NCBI RefSeq assembly: GCF_000744705.1
Contig: NZ_JQML01000001.1
Location: 496,001 to 560,000, forward strand
Reading direction: 5' to 3'
Length of the DNA stretch: 64,000 nt
Origin: Streptacidiphilus albus JL83
Lineage (GTDB): Bacteria > Actinomycetota > Actinomycetes > Streptomycetales > Streptomycetaceae
Every line of letters begins with the position of its first letter. Within the stretch, counting starts at the first letter, position 1. The position numbers and the translations under genes were made by a program. Positions 61,645 to 64,000 of this stretch are shown in pieces. Under the pieces are notes generated by a model that ran no database searches, was not told the origin of the DNA, and saw nothing but the letters and a program-made list of their open reading frames with translations.

Positions 61645-64000
61645 GGATCGCGATCGCCGGGGGCGGACCCGGCGGCCTGTACTTCGCGGCGCTGATGGCG
61701 CAGCTCGATCCGGCGCACGAGGTCACCGTCTGGGAGCGCAACGCGCCGGACGACACCTTCGGCTTCGGCGTCGTCTTCTCCGACGAGACCCTGGGCGGCA
61801 TCGACAACGCCGACGAGGTCGTCCACGCCCGGATGGAGAGCGGCTTCGCCCGCTGGACCGACATCGACATCGGGTTCGGCGGCCACGCCTTCAGCGTCGG
61901 CGGCCAGGGCTTCGCGGCGATGAGCCGCAAGGAGCTGCTGCGGATCCTCCAGGAGCGGGCCGCGGAGCTGGGCGTCACCGTCCACTACCGGTCCGCGGCG
62001 CCCGACCTCGACGGGCTGCGGGCGTCGTACGACCTGGTGGTGGCCGCCGACGGGCTCAACTCGGCGATCCGGACCAAGGGCGCCGAGGTCTTCCGGCCCT
62101 CGCTGGACCGGCGCCGGAACAAGTACATCTGGCTGGGCACGGACCTGGTCTTCGAGGCGTTCCAGTTCTTCGTCAGGCAGACGGAGTGGGGCACCATGCA
62201 GATCCACGGCTACCCCTTCTCCGACACCGGCTCGACCTTCATCGTGGAGATGCACGAGGACGTCTGGCGCCGGGCCGGTTTCGACCGCCCCGGCGCGGAG
62301 GACCTGCCGCCGGGCGCGTCCGACGAGTACGCCGTGGCCCGGATCGAGGAGATCTTCGCCGAGGAGCTGCGGGGCCACCGGGTCCTGACCAACAACTCGA
62401 AGTGGATCAACTTCACCACGGTCCGCAACGAGCGCTGGTACGACGGCAATGTGGTGCTGCTGGGCGACGCCGCCCACACCGCCCACTTCTCCATCGGCTC
62501 GGGCACCAAGCTGGCCATGGAGGACGCCCTCGCGCTCGCCGCCTGCCTGCACGAACAGCCGGACGTGGCCGCGGCGTTGGAGTCCTACCAGGCCGAGCGC
62601 AAGCCGGTGGTGGAGTCGACCCAGCGGGCGGCGCAGGCGTCGCTGGAGTGGTTCGAGAACATCGGCATGTACGCCGGCCAGGACCCGGCGCAGTTCGCCT
62701 TCAACCTGCTCACCCGCTCGCGCCGGATCACCTTCGAGAGCCTCGGGCAGCGCGATCCCGGGTTCGCCGCGCTGATGCAGGCCGAGTTCGCGCGGCAGCA
62801 GGGCTCGACGGAGGACGCTCCGGCGATGTTCCAGCCGGTCCGGATCGGCGGTCTTGAGCTGCGGAACCGGATCATCGTCTCCCCGATGGACATGTACTCC
62901 TCGGTGGACGGCGTCCCCGGCGACTTCCACCTGGTCCACCTGGGCTCCAAGGCGCTGGGCGGGGCCGGTCTGGTGATGAGCGAGATGGTCTGCGTCTCGC
63001 CCGAGGGCCGGATCACCCCGGGCTGCCCCGGGCTGTGGACCGAGGAGCAGGGCGAGGCCTGGCGCCGGGTCACCGACTTCGTGCACCGGCACAGTTCCGC
63101 CCGGATCGGGCTGCAGCTCGGCCACTCCGGCCGCAAGGGCTCGACCAGGGTCATGTGGGAGGGCATGGACCAGCCGCTCGACGAGGGCAACTGGGAGGTG
63201 ATCGGCCCCTCGGCGATCCCCTACGGCAGCGGCTGCCACGTCCCCAGGGAAGCGACCCGCGCGGACCTGGACCGGGTGGTCGCGGACTTCGCCGCCGCCG
63301 CCGGGCGGGCGGTGCGCGCCGGGTTCGACCTGGTCGAGGTGCACGCCGCCCACGGCTACCTGCTCTCGTCCTTCCTCTCCCCGGTCGCCAACCGGCGCAC
63401 CGACGAGTACGGGGGGCCGCTGGACAACCGGCTGCGGTTCCCGCTGGAGGTCTTCGACGCGGTGCGGCGCACCGTTCCGGCGGAGATCCCGGTGACCGTC
63501 CGGATCTCGGCGACCGACTGGGTGCCGAACGGCAACACCGGGGAGGACGCGGTGGAGATCGCCCGGGCGTTCGTCGAGCACGGCGCCGCCGCGATCGACG
63601 TCTCCTCGGGCCAGGTCGCCCAGGACGAGCAGCCGGCCTTCGGCCGCTCGTACCAGACCCCGTTCGCCGACCGGATCCGTCACCTGGTGGCCGGGCCTGC
63701 CGGGGTGCCGGTGATCGCGGTCGGCGCCATCTCCTCCTACGACGATGTGAACTCGATCCTGCTCGCCGGGCGGGCGGACCTCTGCGCCCTGGGCCGCACC
63801 CACCTCTACAACCCGCAGTGGACGCTCCAGGCCGCCGCCGAGCAGGAGTACCGCGGCTCCGGCGCGCAGTGGCCGGCGCCCTGGGAGGCCGGTCGCCGCA
63901 GGCCGCCGTCCGCCCGCACCGACAAGGTCCCGCCGCGGCTGTCGCTGCTGCGCGCGGGCGCCGCCGACGACGTGCACCTGCGGTGGACGCCGGGCAGGGG
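61641..64000 (+). CDS. Fused flavin monooxygenase / old-yellow-enzyme (2-aminobenzoyl- or salicylyl-CoA hydroxylase/reductase), 3'-truncated
   Basis: Open from ATG 61641 to the window edge (at least 786 aa). The N-terminal about 385 residues are an FAD aromatic-acyl-CoA monooxygenase: IAIAGGGPGGLYFAALMAQL, YDLVVAADGLNSAIRTK, and VVLLGDAAHTAHFSIGSGTK then LAMEDALALAACLH. From about 395 an OYE-type NADH:flavin domain follows: MFQPVRIGGLELRNRIIVSP, LQLGHSGRKGSTRV, VHAAHGYLLSSFLSPVANRR. This fusion is the architecture of 2-aminobenzoyl-CoA monooxygenase/reductase, and of proteins annotated as bifunctional salicylyl-CoA 5-hydroxylase. It overlaps the ligase gene by ATGA. The reductase half is close to complete at the right edge. 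Confidence 0.93.
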   Translation, partial: MRIAIAGGGPGGLYFAALMAQLDPAHEVTVWERNAPDDTFGFGVVFSDETLGGIDNADEVVHARMESGFARWTDIDIGFGGHAFSVGGQGFAAMSRKELLRILQERAAELGVTVHYRSAAPDLDGLRASYDLVVAADGLNSAIRTKGAEVFRPSLDRRRNKYIWLGTDLVFEAFQFFVRQTEWGTMQIHGYPFSDTGSTFIVEMHEDVWRRAGFDRPGAEDLPPGASDEYAVARIEEIFAEELRGHRVLTNNSKWINFTTVRNERWYDGNVVLLGDAAHTAHFSIGSGTKLAMEDALALAACLHEQPDVAAALESYQAERKPVVESTQRAAQASLEWFENIGMYAGQDPAQFAFNLLTRSRRITFESLGQRDPGFAALMQAEFARQQGSTEDAPAMFQPVRIGGLELRNRIIVSPMDMYSSVDGVPGDFHLVHLGSKALGGAGLVMSEMVCVSPEGRITPGCPGLWTEEQGEAWRRVTDFVHRHSSARIGLQLGHSGRKGSTRVMWEGMDQPLDEGNWEVIGPSAIPYGSGCHVPREATRADLDRVVADFAAAAGRAVRAGFDLVEVHAAHGYLLSSFLSPVANRRTDEYGGPLDNRLRFPLEVFDAVRRTVPAEIPVTVRISATDWVPNGNTGEDAVEIARAFVEHGAAAIDVSSGQVAQDEQPAFGRSYQTPFADRIRHLVAGPAGVPVIAVGAISSYDDVNSILLAGRADLCALGRTHLYNPQWTLQAAAEQEYRGSGAQWPAPWEAGRRRPPSARTDKVPPRLSLLRAGAADDVHLRWTPGR

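Overview
The window is about 70% GC or higher, its coding sequence is mostly GC-ending codons, genes overlap by ATGA/GTGA, and GTG/TTG starts are common. Together with families such as the DUF574-type methyltransferase, TPR-XRE regulators, an ECF42 sigma factor and an Otr-type GTPase, this points to a streptomycete (Streptomyces, Kitasatospora or Streptacidiphilus). No rRNA, tRNA or CRISPR array was seen.

Region 1 (1-21.8 kb) is a contractile injection system (CIS) locus of the extracellular-CIS/Afp lineage. Read leftward from 10.28 kb it encodes sheath, inner tube, a tail-assembly protein, a 52-aa DUF6760-like protein, a 1070-aa disordered protein full of [V/I]QR motifs in the tape-measure position, a second gp19-like tube protein, a LysM hub protein, a VgrG-like spike, a gp25 wedge protein and a gpJ-like wedge protein cut by the window edge. 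A second leftward block holds the CIS AAA+ ATPase, the DUF4255 cap protein and two LuxR-type regulators. Between the blocks, on the plus strand, lie a DUF4157 protein whose C-terminus looks like an ADP-ribosyltransferase (candidate cargo) and a single-pass membrane protein with a cysteine-rich exterior domain.

Region 2 (21.8-35.8 kb) is mixed chromosome: dimethylargininase; a divergent TetR/MMPL pair with two perfect operators; a DGPF/YCII protein coupled to an ECF42-type sigma factor; an SDR with a leaderless promoter followed by a MarR regulator; a SUKH protein; a wrecked proline iminopeptidase; a SLOG gene and TPR-XRE regulator facing three small overlapping genes; and a divergent MarR/NmrA pair.

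Region 3 (35.8-47.3 kb) starts with a complete IS1634-family element inserted exactly at the NmrA stop codon, followed by an MFS efflux pump and MarR regulator, two methyltransferases, a secreted lyase-like protein, a PfkB kinase, a Sel1-repeat protein, a GNAT enzyme and an Otr(A)/Tet-type ribosomal protection GTPase.

Region 4 (47.4-64 kb) looks like an unusual biosynthetic locus. An IspH-like protein and a TPR-XRE regulator precede a tightly coupled plus-strand operon: discrete acyltransferase, acyl-CoA oxidase-like protein lacking its catalytic glutamate, KAS III, ketoreductase, second KAS III, ACP and KAS II, with no dehydratase. Converging on it is a divergent aromatic acyl-CoA module: RidA on one strand; cupin, acyl-CoA thioesterase, benzoate/2-aminobenzoate-CoA ligase and a fused flavin monooxygenase/old-yellow-enzyme (cut by the right edge) on the other. 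One possibility is that an aminoaryl-CoA is hydroxylated, reduced and deaminated, and that a short acyl chain is built by the type II enzymes; whether the two modules belong to one pathway cannot be decided from sequence.
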